From Vigna angularis (Eukaryota > Streptophyta > Magnoliopsida > Fabales > Fabaceae), in NCBI RefSeq assembly GCF_016808095.1, contig NC_068970.1, positions 36,180,630-36,244,629 on the forward strand: a stretch of 64,000 nucleotides of DNA. The letters are read 5' to 3'. Each line of letters starts with the position of its first letter. The stretch's first letter is position 1. This document shows, in pieces, positions 35,407 to 46,915 of the stretch. The position numbers and the translations under genes are program-made. The notes beneath the pieces were generated by a model that searched no databases, was not told where the DNA came from, and saw only the letters and a program-made list of their open reading frames with translations.

Positions 35407-36896
35407 TGATGGGGGTCGCACCCGAGTCAAATTTGATGTGCAATAAGAATGCAGTATAGACTAGGAAGTGACTCCTAGGTCGTCTTTCAAGGACAAAACT
35501 ATGGTTCGAGACTTAGGTCAAACACGCAGTGGGGGGTTTGAAAGTGTTTGTGAATGAAAATAAACTAAATTAAAATAGAAATTAAACAAAGATGTAAGCA
35601 GAATTGAAAACATTGAAATAAATGTGGAAAATAGTAAAGTCGAACGGTGTTCTTCACAAGGCCGAACCGTCCTATTCACAAGGCCGAACGGTTTTAACAA
35701 CGAGTGTGCCAGAGACCGAATGATTCTGTTCATAAGATCGAACGGTCCTGACGAGGAGACCGAACGATTTTGAAGGAAGCTAGTAAATGCAAACTAGCAA
35801 ATGCATCCGAATGGTACAAGGACAAACCAAACAGTTTTAAAGGTGACCAAATGGAAATGAGATGAAAACTAAACAAATGCACAAGACAAAGCCGAACAAT
35901 TTTAAAGCAATTGCATAAACAATAAATGCGCAGAATAAAAAAGCAGCAGAAACAAAACGCTGGAACAGTAAACGCGCAGGCAGAAACGAACTTGCAGTGA
36001 ATTAAAATGCACCAATTGAACTTAAGCATAAAACGCAAAACGTGAATGGAAACAACGATTGAAAACAAGCATGAACAGTGAATTTGCAGAAACGCAGCAC
36101 AACAATTGAAAACCAGATGAACAGTAAATGCAGAAAATGTAAACGAAGAAGAAACTTGAGTGCAGCAACAAATTTGAACTATGAAATTGTAAAGAGAATG
36201 AGTTCAATACATGAAGAGTAAAAGCAATACCTAAAACCATCCTCTAAGGGGGAGGAAGAAGAAGAAGCTCTCAACCCTAAAAGAAGAAACGTGCAAGTGG
36301 TGGTTGCGGTTCCTCTGAGAAATCTGCTTTTAGAATTTTATATATAACCTTAAAGACCAAAATGCCCTCCTAATGGGCCTGTCCTACAAAATAACATAAA
36401 ATTGGGTCTAAAGTCCTAATGTTTGACCCAATGGCATTCTAAAACGAAATTACACTCTAACACTGACGTGGCCACCCTCTTCCAACACTGCTGTTGAGTT
36501 TCTCTAGACAATTCATCTAACTGTTATGTCATTACTAGCTTGTAGTTTGGTGTAGCACTACTCCCTAGGTTTGCTCACTAGTGTACGGTGCAGTCTTTAC
36601 AAGATTGTTCGGTCATGCAACACTGCTTAGACTGTTCGGTTCTGTCGTTGTGCTCAGTCATTTCGTGCATGCTTCATCAGACCGTTCGGTGAAGGTATTC
36701 ACATGCACTCAGGCTTTGTCGTTCGGTAAAATAGAGCTCGGTCATATCGAAAAATTGGCAATATCTAAAATAAGTTGACTAAAACTATGAATAAAGTGTT
36801 GCTTAATCATTGATTGAAAAGTGTGGTTGTATTGATAAAAGATAATTATTTTTGAAAATTTTTAGCTTAAGAAAAACTGTTAAAAAATGTGTATCA
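35407..36896 (-). mobile_element. Probable solo LTR on the minus strand
   Basis: Read on the minus strand, the block opens TGATACACATTTTTTAACAG and closes GCGACCCCCATCA, giving matched termini TGAT...ATCA. It is flanked by taac on both sides (35403-35406 and 36897-36900), a duplication of four rather than the usual five bases. Internally the minus strand carries a TATA motif (TATATATAA near 36345) followed by a pyrimidine-rich leader (CTTCTTCTTCTTCC), as in the promoter part of an LTR. Several CCGTTCGG motifs occur. Family unknown. Confidence 0.5.
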
Positions 36897-36900
36897 TAAC

Positions 36901-37162
36901 AGTTATTTATGTGCCATATTAACAAATGTGTTTGTCTATATATATATACTTGTACTACAATCATGTTTTTCATTGATGGAATATGTCATCGATAATTATT
37001 AAATAGGTTTAATACTTATTTTGGTCCTTTGGTTTGTAGGGTGTGTTCAAAGTTATCCTTTTTTTTCAAAAGTTCACTAACGTCCTATATTTTACAAACA
37101 CGGTTCACGTTAGTCATTTTTGCTTACAAAATTAAAAAAGCTAATGACAAACTTGCCCCCTT
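36901..37162. other. Intergenic, nothing recognised
   Basis: A short A+T-rich spacer between the probable LTR and a CACTA-type terminus. Confidence 0.5.
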
Positions 37163-37660
37163 CACTAGTACAAAAACAGCGTACAACGTCGAATATTTTT
37201 GGTCTTTGTTGTCGAATTCGAGAACATCATATCAAAAGACGTTAAATTGACGTCGAATTTAAAAAATTTGACGTTAATTTAACATCGAAGTTTGTCAATA
37301 TACGACGTTAATTTAACATCGAATTTTGTCAATATATGACGTTAATCAATTTTTTTAATTTTTTTAATTAATTGTAATCATTTTTTACAACTCTACGAGA
37401 CTTGAAAAGCATAACTATAAACGGTAATATAGGATTAACAACAAATAACAATAACAAACAATAAACAAGTTCAATCAAACAACAAACAAGTTCAACCAAA
37501 CAAAAACAACAACAACAACAAACAAGTTCAACAAATAAGTTCTTCAAAACGAAAACGAAAACTAACCTTCAAAAGATGGGTTCATCGGAATAAAGTGTTG
37601 CCACCAGTGAGAGAGAAAGCAGAATGCGCTTATGAAGAACAAGAACACGAAAATAATTGG
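37163..37660. mobile_element. CACTA-type terminus with GACGTTAATTTAAC repeats
   Basis: CACTAGTACAAAAACAGCG is a CACTA-like start. It is followed by subterminal direct repeats of GACGTTAATTTAACATCGAA separated by TTTGTCAATAT. The rest is A+T-rich with an AACAAACAAGTTC repeat. No opposite terminus was found, so the right limit is approximate. Confidence 0.5.
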
Positions 37661-37968
37661 TGAAAAAAAACGACAAACATACTTAAAGTAGTTAATTAAC
37701 ATGCATTTGTATCAAATGAAAGAAAGATTACATGTGATGGTCGTCAAACTTTGTTCGAGAAAAGTTTGAGCAGACAAGCATATTTATAATATATTTGAAC
37801 TGTGTTATAATAATATCAAATATCCATAACCTAAAAAGTTAGAATAATCATTCTTTTATGTGAAAGGGAGAGCATTGAACCACTTGAAGTTAATTCGACC
37901 AAGTTGAATGCATGTTGAGACATCTTTTCAATTGCAGTTGCAATTTGTTAATAGTATCCACCAATCAC

Positions 37969-39627
37969 TAGATGTGTCAATTTGACCTATGACCCCAGGG
38001 CTAGCCTTAACCCACTCTTGAAAAAGCCCCCTCTTAAGAAGCCCCTCAAATGGGGGCCAAAAAAAAGCTCCAACCCCCAAAGCACCCTCTCAAGGGGATT
38101 AGGGTCAGGGTTAAGGTAAGTTTAGCCCACTAAAAACATTTTGGAAACTAAACTTCAACAATCTCATAGTAACTATTAAAAGTACTAAATTTGATATTCA
38201 TGTAATTGATTTCTTATTTCAAATTATTAAATAACACTAATTAATTATAGTATAATAGAATATTTAATATTCAAAATAACCACTTTTTTAAATAATTAAA
38301 AACAATTGCAAACCACACACTTAATTGTATACAACTAAATAGTATTACAAATTTATTATACTAAAATATTATAAAAATGCTTTATTTTGTTGTCAATTTT
38401 AATACAATTATGTCTTATATTGCAGACACCAATTATTAGAAAATTATATATAATTAGTAATATCAAAATAACTCCAAAGAGAGATAATAACATATTAAAT
38501 TGATTTAATATTTGCACTGCTTTTACAATTCTTAAAAAGAATCATTGTTTTGTTTTCTCAACTTCTAAAATATCACTCAATCTGTTTTCAATTATTTAAA
38601 ATTAAAAATAATTCAAAAATTTATTATCTAAAATTTTTGGATCAAAAATAGTATTAATATTTTATGTGTAAATTAAACTTATGTTTTGTTTTGTTTTTTT
38701 CTCTCTAATAATCTTTTCTCAAAATCACCATAAGATATATTATAAAAGGAAAGTTAATTTCTTAAAAATTTATAAAAAAAATAAATTTTTTAAATAGACC
38801 TAAAGTACTAAAGAATGACAAATGTTATAGTGTTACAATTCTTTAACTAACACATTAAATAATTTATTTTTAACTTTCAATTATAACACATAACATAAAT
38901 ATAAGATTATGTTTATGTTTATATTTATGTTTATGACATTTAAAATGTAAACATTTTAAGTGAGTAGTATACGAGATTGAATTCTATGGGCGAATACAAC
39001 TCCAGCTTGCACAAGGTTTATAAATTTTTTCTTTTTACTTATTATTTATGTTATCAGCATGATTTGTTGAGTATAAAATGAAAAAAAGAATCATTTATAT
39101 TTAATTTCTTTTTCAATAGCTTTCTAAGAAAATAAAGAAGTCTCATTTTTTTTAAATTAAGAGTTTCAATTAGAGAAAATCTTCTCTTAAATTTCAATTA
39201 GGATAATTTTAGATAAAAAGTTAATTTCTGACTTATAACCTAAAAGAAAAGCGAAATTAAATATTTAAATTTCAAATTTATAAATGATCATTTAATTATA
39301 TACTTAGAGAATCTAACTCAATAAATATTGTCATTTTGCTTTTGCTTCTTGATTATAGAACTCTCCTCTTATAAAAATTTCAATTTATTTTCTATAGTAA
39401 CTATTTTTGTAACAAATTAGGAGTTAATTATATTTTTCTTGTATTCAAAATGAACATTTTTTCTAAAAAAAAGAATCATGGGTTGGCCTTGACCCACAGG
39501 GCTTTTGAAGATATTTTGGCCCCGTGGGCTTTTTCTACGAGGGACTTTTTGCCTATGTGGATTTTTCTGGCCCAACCCACATGGGTTAAGGCTAAACCAT
39601 GTAAGGGGGGCCAAATTGACGGGTCTA
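37969..39627. mobile_element. Non-autonomous hAT element, 1.66 kb, 8-bp target duplication
   Basis: Termini are TAGATGTGTCAATTTG on the left and, read inwards, TAGACCCGTCAATTTG on the right. They are flanked by the perfect 8-bp direct repeat CCAATCAC (37961-37968 and 39628-39635). TAG-type ends with an 8-bp duplication identify hAT. G+C-rich arms at each end (38000-38130 and 39480-39610) contain mutually complementary pieces such as GGCTAGCCTTAACCCAC and GTGGGTTAAGGCTAAACC-type sequence. The interior is A+T-rich and encodes nothing recognisable. Confidence 0.88.
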
Positions 39628-39635
39628 CCAATCAC

Positions 39636-39956
39636 TGCTTGGATCCACAAATATTTCCTATTTTCATTTATTAATTTTCGTAAAATTTTATGTTTATCCA
39701 CTCCTACTGAAATGACATTATCACTAACCTTAAACGTATTATTTACCGAACTACACCAAAACAAACAGTTTCAAAACTTGTGTGTTGAAATTATATGAAA
39801 ACAAAAATCAATCACAATATATGAATTATTAATTATAGATGTAAATATAAATTCGAATTAATCGTATTTTTTAATTTTAAGTATCATAATTTGAAATTCA
39901 ATAACGTAACTGAGTATCGCAAATAATATATTTGCACAACTTTGTTCTCTTTATTA
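39636..39956. other. Intergenic, nothing recognised
   Basis: A+T-rich spacer between the hAT element and the LTR element. Confidence 0.5.
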
Positions 39957-39961
39957 GTTTT

Positions 39962-40647
39962 TGTTTCGGTTGGAATTTGTAGGGTTGAGAGACTAACTTT
40001 TCTGACGTGACTTTGCCGCTTTCTGATGTCTAAACTGGGTGCTCCGCTTGTCTTCTTTCAGCCTGGGCCGCTCGGTTGCCTTCAATATTGGTTGTTGGGT
40101 GGACTTCGGTCTTGACCGCTCGGTTGCCTTCTTGACAAAAAAAAAGGGGAGGGGGAAGGTACTTGCAAAAAATACTATGACGCTCAAGTTAGGCATGTGA
40201 TTGAAGAGCTTCTGCTTTTAATTGAATATTTAGTGAATAGTGGTCACTATTGAGTATTTGGGAGTACGGGTTGAACTTGAGTAGAACGTACCTGACTGTT
40301 GGCCCTGACCTTATATTTATAAGTCATCTCATGAATCCTAAACTGATATAGGCCCAATAAATAAAAATAGACTTACCTTTAGATTCGGCCGGTTGCTCAT
40401 AAACAGTTTATCAATATCTTTAATCAGATATCTTTGATTATTTTATCCTCTACTAGACTACTATTTTATCCTCTGCTGGACTACTGGCCCAATAATACCT
40501 TAAGTGATGGCCAAATTATGGCCCAACACCATTTAACACGGTTGACCTTAGTTGATGTAGTGGATGATGGCTTGGTTGACCATTGTGTTGGTGGTGACCG
40601 AACGGTTAACAATTAGTAACCGTTCGGTGTCACTATATCCAATACAT
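39962..40647 (-). repeat. 3' LTR of the non-autonomous element
   Basis: The left-hand copy of the direct terminal repeat. Because the element lies on the minus strand this is the 3' LTR. It ends with CCGAAACA (plus-strand TGTTTCGG at 39962) and starts with TGTATTGG (40647). Confidence 0.9.
40597..40628. repeat. 12-bp perfect stem-loop near the LTR terminus
   Basis: ACCGAACGGTTA and TAACCGTTCGGT are perfect inverse complements separated by eight bases. They lie about 20 bp inside the end of the LTR. The other LTR has the same structure at 42496-42527 with two outer mismatches. Confidence 0.85.
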
Positions 40648-40884
40648 GTCCCTCAAGTCTGAGTTAATCGTTTGACTTTTAGCCATGATTAACTATGATT
40701 AACTATAGGACTTATATGAGCTTGAGAGAAGTCAGATGGTTTGTGTGTAGGATGTTGTCATCAGTACTGAAGAGGAATAAACAATTCGAATCCGCATGTG
40801 GTTAGAAATATGTAGTCAATCAAATTAACATTAAATAATTTGGGTTATGAATCTGGATGACTGAATGTTTGAACACTTGATGCC

Positions 40885-41105
40885 ATGGAAGGCCGAGCAG
40901 TTAAGGCTGAATGGCCAAATATCTGTGAGGCCGAATAGCCATGTACCTGTAATGCCAAATGGTTGAATGCCTGTGAGGCCGAATGACTGAATACTTGTGA
41001 GATCAAATGGTTGAATGCCAGTGAGGCCGAATGACCGAATGGATAAATGCCTATGAGGCCGAATGGCTGAATGCCTGTATGGCCGAATGACTAAATGCTT
41101 GTGAG
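40885..41105. repeat. 24-bp minisatellite, left block
   Basis: About nine diverged 24-bp units of GAGGCCGAATGGCTGAATGC type lie in the interior of the non-autonomous LTR element. One unit has a 10-bp expansion. Confidence 0.85.
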
Positions 41106-41110
41106 TGAGC

Positions 41111-41285
41111 GTTCATCGGGGGACTGTCTTCACCACTCAGGTGATAGTCCATAGGGGACTCTTTTTATCGCTCGGGTGATAATCCATGGGGACTGTCTTC
41201 ACCTCTCGGGTGATAGTCCATGGGGAACTGTCTTCACCGCTCGGGTGATAGTCCATGGGGGACTGTCTTTACCGCTCGGTTTTGA
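41111..41285. repeat. 43-45 bp minisatellite
   Basis: Four direct units built around GGGGACTGTCTTCACCGCTC followed by GGGTGATAGTCCAT. They sit between the two 24-bp arrays. Confidence 0.85.
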
Positions 41286-41391
41286 ACCTAGGAATTCGTT
41301 TTGGAACGTTCCCTGAGTTTTGTGGACAGCCTGAACGGTTAACTCCGGATTGACCAAATGCGATATGTGCATGATACTGTCATATGCCCTG

Positions 41392-41640
41392 TAAGGCTGA
41401 GTGGCCAAGTACTTGTGAGGCCGAATTGTCGATTACCTGCGAGGCCGAATGGCCGAGTACCTTTGAGGCTGAATGGCTGAGTACCTTTGAGGCCGAATGG
41501 CTGAGTACCTGCGAGGCCGAATGGTCGAATACTTGTGAGGCCGACTGGCCGAGTACTTGCGAGGCCGACTAGCCAAATAACTGTAAGGCCGAGTGGCCGA
41601 GTACCTTTGAGGCCAAATGGTTGTAAGGCCGCATGGCCGA
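41392..41640. repeat. 24-bp minisatellite, right block
   Basis: About ten units of 24 bp, of the form GAGGCCGAATGGCCGAGTAC plus four bases. Because 24 is divisible by three, the array stays open in several frames and yields spurious 8-residue protein repeats. I read it as non-coding. Confidence 0.88.
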
Positions 41641-41847
41641 ATGGTTGAACAAAGTCGTCGAAGTGTTTTGACGTTGTTGGTGAGTCTTGTACTAGGTGAT
41701 TCATCAATCATAGGAGATGCTTTTATATGCTGTAAATTCGTAGAAGCTTGTTGACGTTGATGGTTTCTTATGTCAGGGGGATGACATGATGATGCTGAGA
41801 CTGCGTCCTTGTCTGGTTCCTTGCGGTCACAGTGGGATGCCCCCCGA

Positions 41848-41867
41848 CCCCACGGTGGGCACCAAAA
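41848..41867 (-). other. Primer-binding site of the non-autonomous LTR element
   Basis: The minus strand reads TTTTGGTGCCCACCGTGGGG directly after the LTR end. TGG(T/C)GCCCACCGTGGGG is a primer-binding-site context familiar from plant gypsy elements. The tRNA used was not determined. Confidence 0.65.
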
Positions 41868-42546
41868 TGTTTTGGTTGGAATTTGTAGGGCTGAGAGACT
41901 GACCTTTCTGACGTGACTTTGCCGCTTTCTGATGCCTAAACTAGGTGCCCCGCTTGTCTTCTTCTAGCTTGGGCCGCTCGGTTGCCTTTAGTATTGGTCG
42001 TTCGGTGGACTTCAGTCTTGACCGTTCGGTTGCCTTCTTGACAAAAGGGGGGGATGATACCTGCAAAAGATACTCTGATGCTCAAGTTAGACGTGTAATT
42101 GAAGAGCTTCTGCGCTTAATTGAATATTTAGTGAATGGTGGTCACTATTGAGTATTTGGGAGTACGGGTTGAATGTGAGTAGAACGTACGTAGTTGTTGG
42201 CCCTAACCTTATATTTATAAGTCATCTCATGGATCCTAAACTGATACAGGCCCAATAAAATAAAAACAGACTTACCTTTAGATTCGGTCGGTTGCTCATA
42301 AACAACTCATCAATATCTTTAATCAGATATCTTTGATTATTTTATCTTCTGTTGGACTACTATTTTATCCTCTACTGAACTACTGGCCCAATAATACCTT
42401 AAGTGTTGGCCCAATTATGTCCCAACACCATTTAACTCGGTTGACCTTAGTTGATGTAGTGAATGATGTTATGGTTGACCATTGTGTTGGTGGTGACTGA
42501 ACGGTTAACAATTAGTAACCGTTCGATGTACACTATATCCGATACA
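41868..42546 (-). repeat. 5' LTR of the non-autonomous element
   Basis: The right-hand copy of the direct terminal repeat. It begins on the minus strand with TGTATCGGATATAGTG at 42546 and is followed at its inner edge (41867) by the primer-binding site. Confidence 0.9.
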
Positions 42547-42551
42547 GTTTT

Positions 42552-43763
42552 CAATAATTTCTTTTATAGATTTTATTAGCGTGATAAAAAATATATTATG
42601 AAATTGGTATGTTATAATAATTGTGAATATAATTTCACTTTTAATTTGTCGTGATGATAATGTTAAAAGAAACTAAAAGTATAATTGAGTATTAAGATAT
42701 GTGTTAATAACGTGATTATCATATATTAGAAATAAAAAAAATAGTTAAAAAATAAAATAGAATAAAGTAAATAATTTTCGTATTCGTTATACTAGATATA
42801 AGATATATTATTAAAGTAAATAATTTACAAACTTCATTTTATTAATGTGGTTTTTGAAAAATTATATTAGGCTTCAATCCATAACTTAATATGTTATCAA
42901 AACTATATAAAGTCTGTTTTAATTATATTTATTTTAGATAAATTTTTCATTTTATAAGATTGAGTTAAATTAAATTTAAATTTATTTCTTAACACTCAAT
43001 AATTCATCTTAAATAATTCAACAATAATACTAAATTAAGGTACAAAAATAGTTAAACTTGCTCTTATATATTTCTTTTTACCTTTTTTATTATTACAAAC
43101 TCTTGTATGAAACAGGTGGTTAATTAAAAATAGGAAATAAATTGGAAGTTAACGAAAATCACACGTCACTTGCCAATTCCTAATATTTAACAATTTTGTG
43201 GAATAAGCATTGGCATCCTTATTTTTGAAAACTAAATTGTTCATCTATCCACTTATTATGGTGAATTACTTAATGTGAGGTATTGTCTGCTTTTTGAATA
43301 ATAAAACTTTATCACAAAAATATTTAAACTATCTTAATTTGACTCCTAAACCATGTGAGATGAGACCATTAAATATGATAGAAACAAGTAGTATATTCAT
43401 TATTTTGTAATATGACAAATTTTGTTGACCATAGAAGTTTTATATTTAGTCAATAAATTATACAAATTTTATTTATTAAAAAAGTAATAATTCACTAAGC
43501 ACCCCATATTGTATTTTCATTTATCAACTATTACTAACAAAATATTAAATAACAAAATTATAAATTTAAAGAATAATTTTAAAAAAATCCACAATTCAAA
43601 CAAAAAAATATTAATATTGATGTAATTCAAACCCTAATGTTCTATTTAAGCAAGCTAAAATTAAACCTTTTTTGGTTAGATTTATTCGAATAATTAATCG
43701 AACTTAAACAACTTAATATTTTCCATATATCTCTTAAAAACTGAGGATAAATAGTTCTACTTG
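42552..43763. other. A+T-rich intergenic DNA, no gene seen
   Basis: Spacer between two well-bounded LTR elements. Nothing was recognised in it. Confidence 0.6.
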
Positions 43764-43768
43764 ACACA

Positions 43769-46415
43769 TGTCAGAACCAGTAAAATCCACGCACGTATCG
43801 TTTAGTGGAATTCACGTGTCAAGAGGGAGGCTCGACACTCAGATGACGGACGCCAGGTGTCAAGCGAAGAGGATCAGAAAATCAGTTAGTGGAAAACAAG
43901 TGTCAACTGAAGAGGGGATGTTCGTTCTGACGTATGAAGCAAAACTTGGATTTTCATAAAATCTACCCCACTCTCTGCATGCACCCTCTTTGCAGATTTC
44001 TAAAGAATCTCATTCTCTCTTCCTTCTCTCTACATCCTCTTCATCTTCTCTCTGAGAAAACACTCATTTTCTCTCCTCCAATCACTATTCCGGCACCGTA
44101 GAAGCACTTCCGGCGTCAAGAGCTTCCAGATAAACCGTTCGGTTTGTGAAGCTGGGTTGGTAAGTCTTTCTTTTCGCTCTGTCGTTCGTTTTCCTAAACA
44201 TGCAAACCCAGTTCTAGGTTCGTGTGTTGATCACCATTCTTAAAATGAGTGGTTCTGAATAGTGTCGGGTTGTCACTTGGTGTAGTTTGAATTGTCGAGC
44301 GTTGACGGTAGAAGAACTTGTAGTGGTGAAATTGTATTTCTACGTCTGGGAACGTTTGGTCACGCTCAGAGGTAAGGGAAACTTATTTAATTTAATTTAG
44401 TATGTTTCTTGTGCTGCATGAACGTTCGTTGAGTTACTAAATTAAAGTGAAGTATGATTATTGTGATATTTGACTATATTATATATGATGGTTGCCATGT
44501 TCTGATGTATGAAATGTATGAAACTTATATGATATGGATTGTATGAAGTATGAAAGTTGATTATGATATGAATGTATAAAGTTATGAAACTATATGTTAA
44601 GAAATGAGTTTAAAAATAAATGAGTCTGGTATGAAATTTCTCACATAAAAGTGTACGTTCGTTACTGAACGGTCATTGACCGTTCGGTTTTCCTGGTGAA
44701 CCTAGTTGAAACGGGATTCTTTCATTTGGAGAGAATCCTAGTTGAGGACGAGCGTCCTCGTATGGTAATACTATGCTTGAGCGTTCGGCCAAGCACAGTT
44801 GTATCTGGGTATCCTGTGATAAACTAAATATATATATATATATATATATGTAATGGTATATTTTCGTTGTTCGTAAACGCTACTTCGATAGTATCTTATT
44901 ATATTTATCAAGTCTTTTATTATAAGTTTATTAGTGCTCAGTCTTACATCAAGCGCTAGTATTGAGTAGTGCTCGGTCTTACACCAAGCGCTCGTGCTCG
45001 TTTCCTTATATAATATATGTCGATGAAAAATAGCGTTCGTCTAACTTCAATAGAATTTTCTTCTCTACCGTGCTCGGTCATTGACTGGCATTCGGATTTC
45101 TTGATGTAAATTCAAATAAGCTAAATATTCTTAAGCGTTTGTTTTCTTCAGGCGAATCCTTCTAAAGTATTCTTCTCTGAAAGTCTTGAAGTGTATACGT
45201 CCATTTGGTTCCGGCTTAGAGCTTTAGTATTTGGCCTAGTTCTTTCTGCGTTCGGTTAGAACTCTCAAGGGTCAGTTCATCTAATTGACTCACTTTGTAA
45301 ATAACGTCCGTTCTAGTCCTTTTTGTGGTATGCAGTTGACCTCGGTTTCTTTTGTAATCCGATAGTAACCCTCTCGGTCTTATTCTATTCTGGAACGGGA
45401 GACCTCTCTGTCTCGTTCCAAGTGTTCGTCCTCGTTCTGAGTGAGGATTGAACGTTCGGTAATTATTGTCTCTTATAAATCTTTGATCAAAGAGGAAATT
45501 AAAATGATTGATAATGAAAGATGAAACTAAAATGATTGATAATGAAAGATGAAACTAAGATGATTGATAATGAAAGATGAGGAGAATATGATATGAATGA
45601 AATGTGTTGGAATTATGAACGAGTGTTCTGGGGAGGAACGACTCATGAGTGAATATTGAATTTGTAATGTATAACTGTGGGTACGCTAATGCTGGCAGTT
45701 CATCCTGATGTTTCGTGGGTACTCGTCCTCACGTAGAGGAGGGTAGGTCATGTGTGGAAACGGCAGGAGGTCCCGTCCTTAGGGGTACTTTGGATGAATA
45801 GGACTAACCTCGGGTGGCAGCTGATGAGAGTATTCAAGTTACTACATCACTCGGGTGCACGAACGCCTATAGCTACACATATTTCATATAGTCCGGACAA
45901 TTAGTCTAGTAATAGGATTTGATTGAAACATATGTTGAAATGTATCTTATGTGTTTGAATGTGAGAAATGTATGTTTATACTTGAATTAAATTACATAAG
46001 CTTACCCTGTGTTTTCCTTGTATTGTCTCGTTTTGTACGTTCGTCCTTATCATTACAATGATCATCCGTGTGGATGTGAGCAGAAGGAGACGAGCGGCTG
46101 GAAGAGGCGCTGGAAGAAGAAAATTTGGAAGAAGTGGAAGCAAAGATCGAACAGTAGAACGTTCGGTCCATTGTCTAGTTATAGTAAGGTGGTCGTTCGA
46201 TCACCTTCCCTTTATTTAGGTATGACCGTTCGGTATTTTCTTTTGTAAACCGTTCAGTCAGGGTTGCTTATCTTAAACGGCTTAAATTTGTAACTCCTTC
46301 TGTAAGGCCGTTCGGCCATGAGCGTACGCTCGACTCTAATGTAAGACTGATCTGGATTATTATTAATGTAATTATTCTATTATATAGTTTATTGCTGTAT
46401 TTTTGGGATGTTACA
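43769..46415 (+). mobile_element. 2.65-kb solo LTR rich in CGTTCGGT motifs
   Basis: The block opens TGTCAGAACCAG and closes TTTTGGGATGTTACA, with LTR-type TG...CA ends. It is flanked by the perfect 5-bp duplication acaca (43764-43768 and 46416-46420). At 43960-44170 there is a typical promoter and leader context: a pyrimidine-rich CTCTCTTCCTTCTCTC stretch, then a possible splice donor in GGGTTGGTAAGTC. The interior has more than a dozen variants of CGTTCGGT, a TA run at 44828-44849 and no coding capacity. The length and the spliced-leader look suggest a Ty3/gypsy element, but no internal sequence survives to prove the lineage. Confidence 0.85.
44828..44849 (+). repeat. (TA)n microsatellite in the solo LTR
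   Basis: Eleven consecutive TA units within the LTR, a probable length-variable site. Confidence 0.9.
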
Positions 46416-46420
46416 ACACA

Positions 46421-46915
46421 TTTATTAGTTTTGAGCTTGATTTTAAGTTCTTCAGTCCCCTCTAATGGTAGTTCTTGATGTGAATTAATGTTTTCTTTTC
46501 TCAATGGAAAACTATTGTCCTATCATCTTCAAACAAATGATGTTCTTGTCATTTTGTCCTCCAACTAACTATGGAGTCTCACTATGAGTCCCTCGTCGTC
46601 ATCATTCATAGAACCACACTTTGCCTCACTTTTAAGTCAACCTCTAGGTGTTTCTTCTCTACCCACAACCCTTGCCCAAATTCCTCACCCACCTTTCTCA
46701 TCACTTTCCCTCTAACACTTCCTCACCCATCCCATCAATTCTCATTTCTCAATTCCCATCATCCGACACACAAACATTACTTCAACTCCTATTCTACTTA
46801 TGTTCAATGAAAAGGAGTGATAAAGTAGTTTAGTGATAAAGTTGAAAGGAAAGGTGGTTATGGATTCAATATGTCTCACTAAAATTTGAGAATTATAAGG
46901 TTGACCTAAATATTT
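46421..46915. other. Intergenic, no supported gene
   Basis: Contains a Ser/Pro/His-rich open frame (46571-46810) without recognisable motif. It is probably chance in pyrimidine-rich DNA. Confidence 0.45.

Larger units (their letters stand above)
39962..42546 (-). mobile_element. Complete non-autonomous LTR retrotransposon, 2.6 kb
   Basis: Two direct copies of a 680-bp sequence (39962-40647 and 41868-42546) flank a 1220-bp interior. The whole is bracketed by the perfect 5-bp duplication gtttt (39957-39961 and 42547-42551). On the minus strand each LTR starts TGTAT(C/T)GGATATAGTG and ends ...CCAACC(A/G)AAACA. Directly inside the right-hand (5') LTR the minus strand reads TTTTGGTGCCCACCGTGGGG, in primer-binding-site position. 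The interior has no gag or pol, only two minisatellites. The element must rely on proteins of another retrotransposon. The LTR copies differ at scattered positions, so the insertion is not recent. Confidence 0.92.

Noticed and set aside
35518..36240. Three overlapping minus-strand Phe/Leu-rich frames
   Set aside because: They lie inside a probable LTR downstream of its TATA motif, and none has a recognisable domain.
41339..41707. Frames with 8-residue protein repeats (RPFGLKGT type) on both strands
   Set aside because: They come from a 24-bp minisatellite that is open in several frames at once inside a non-coding LTR element.
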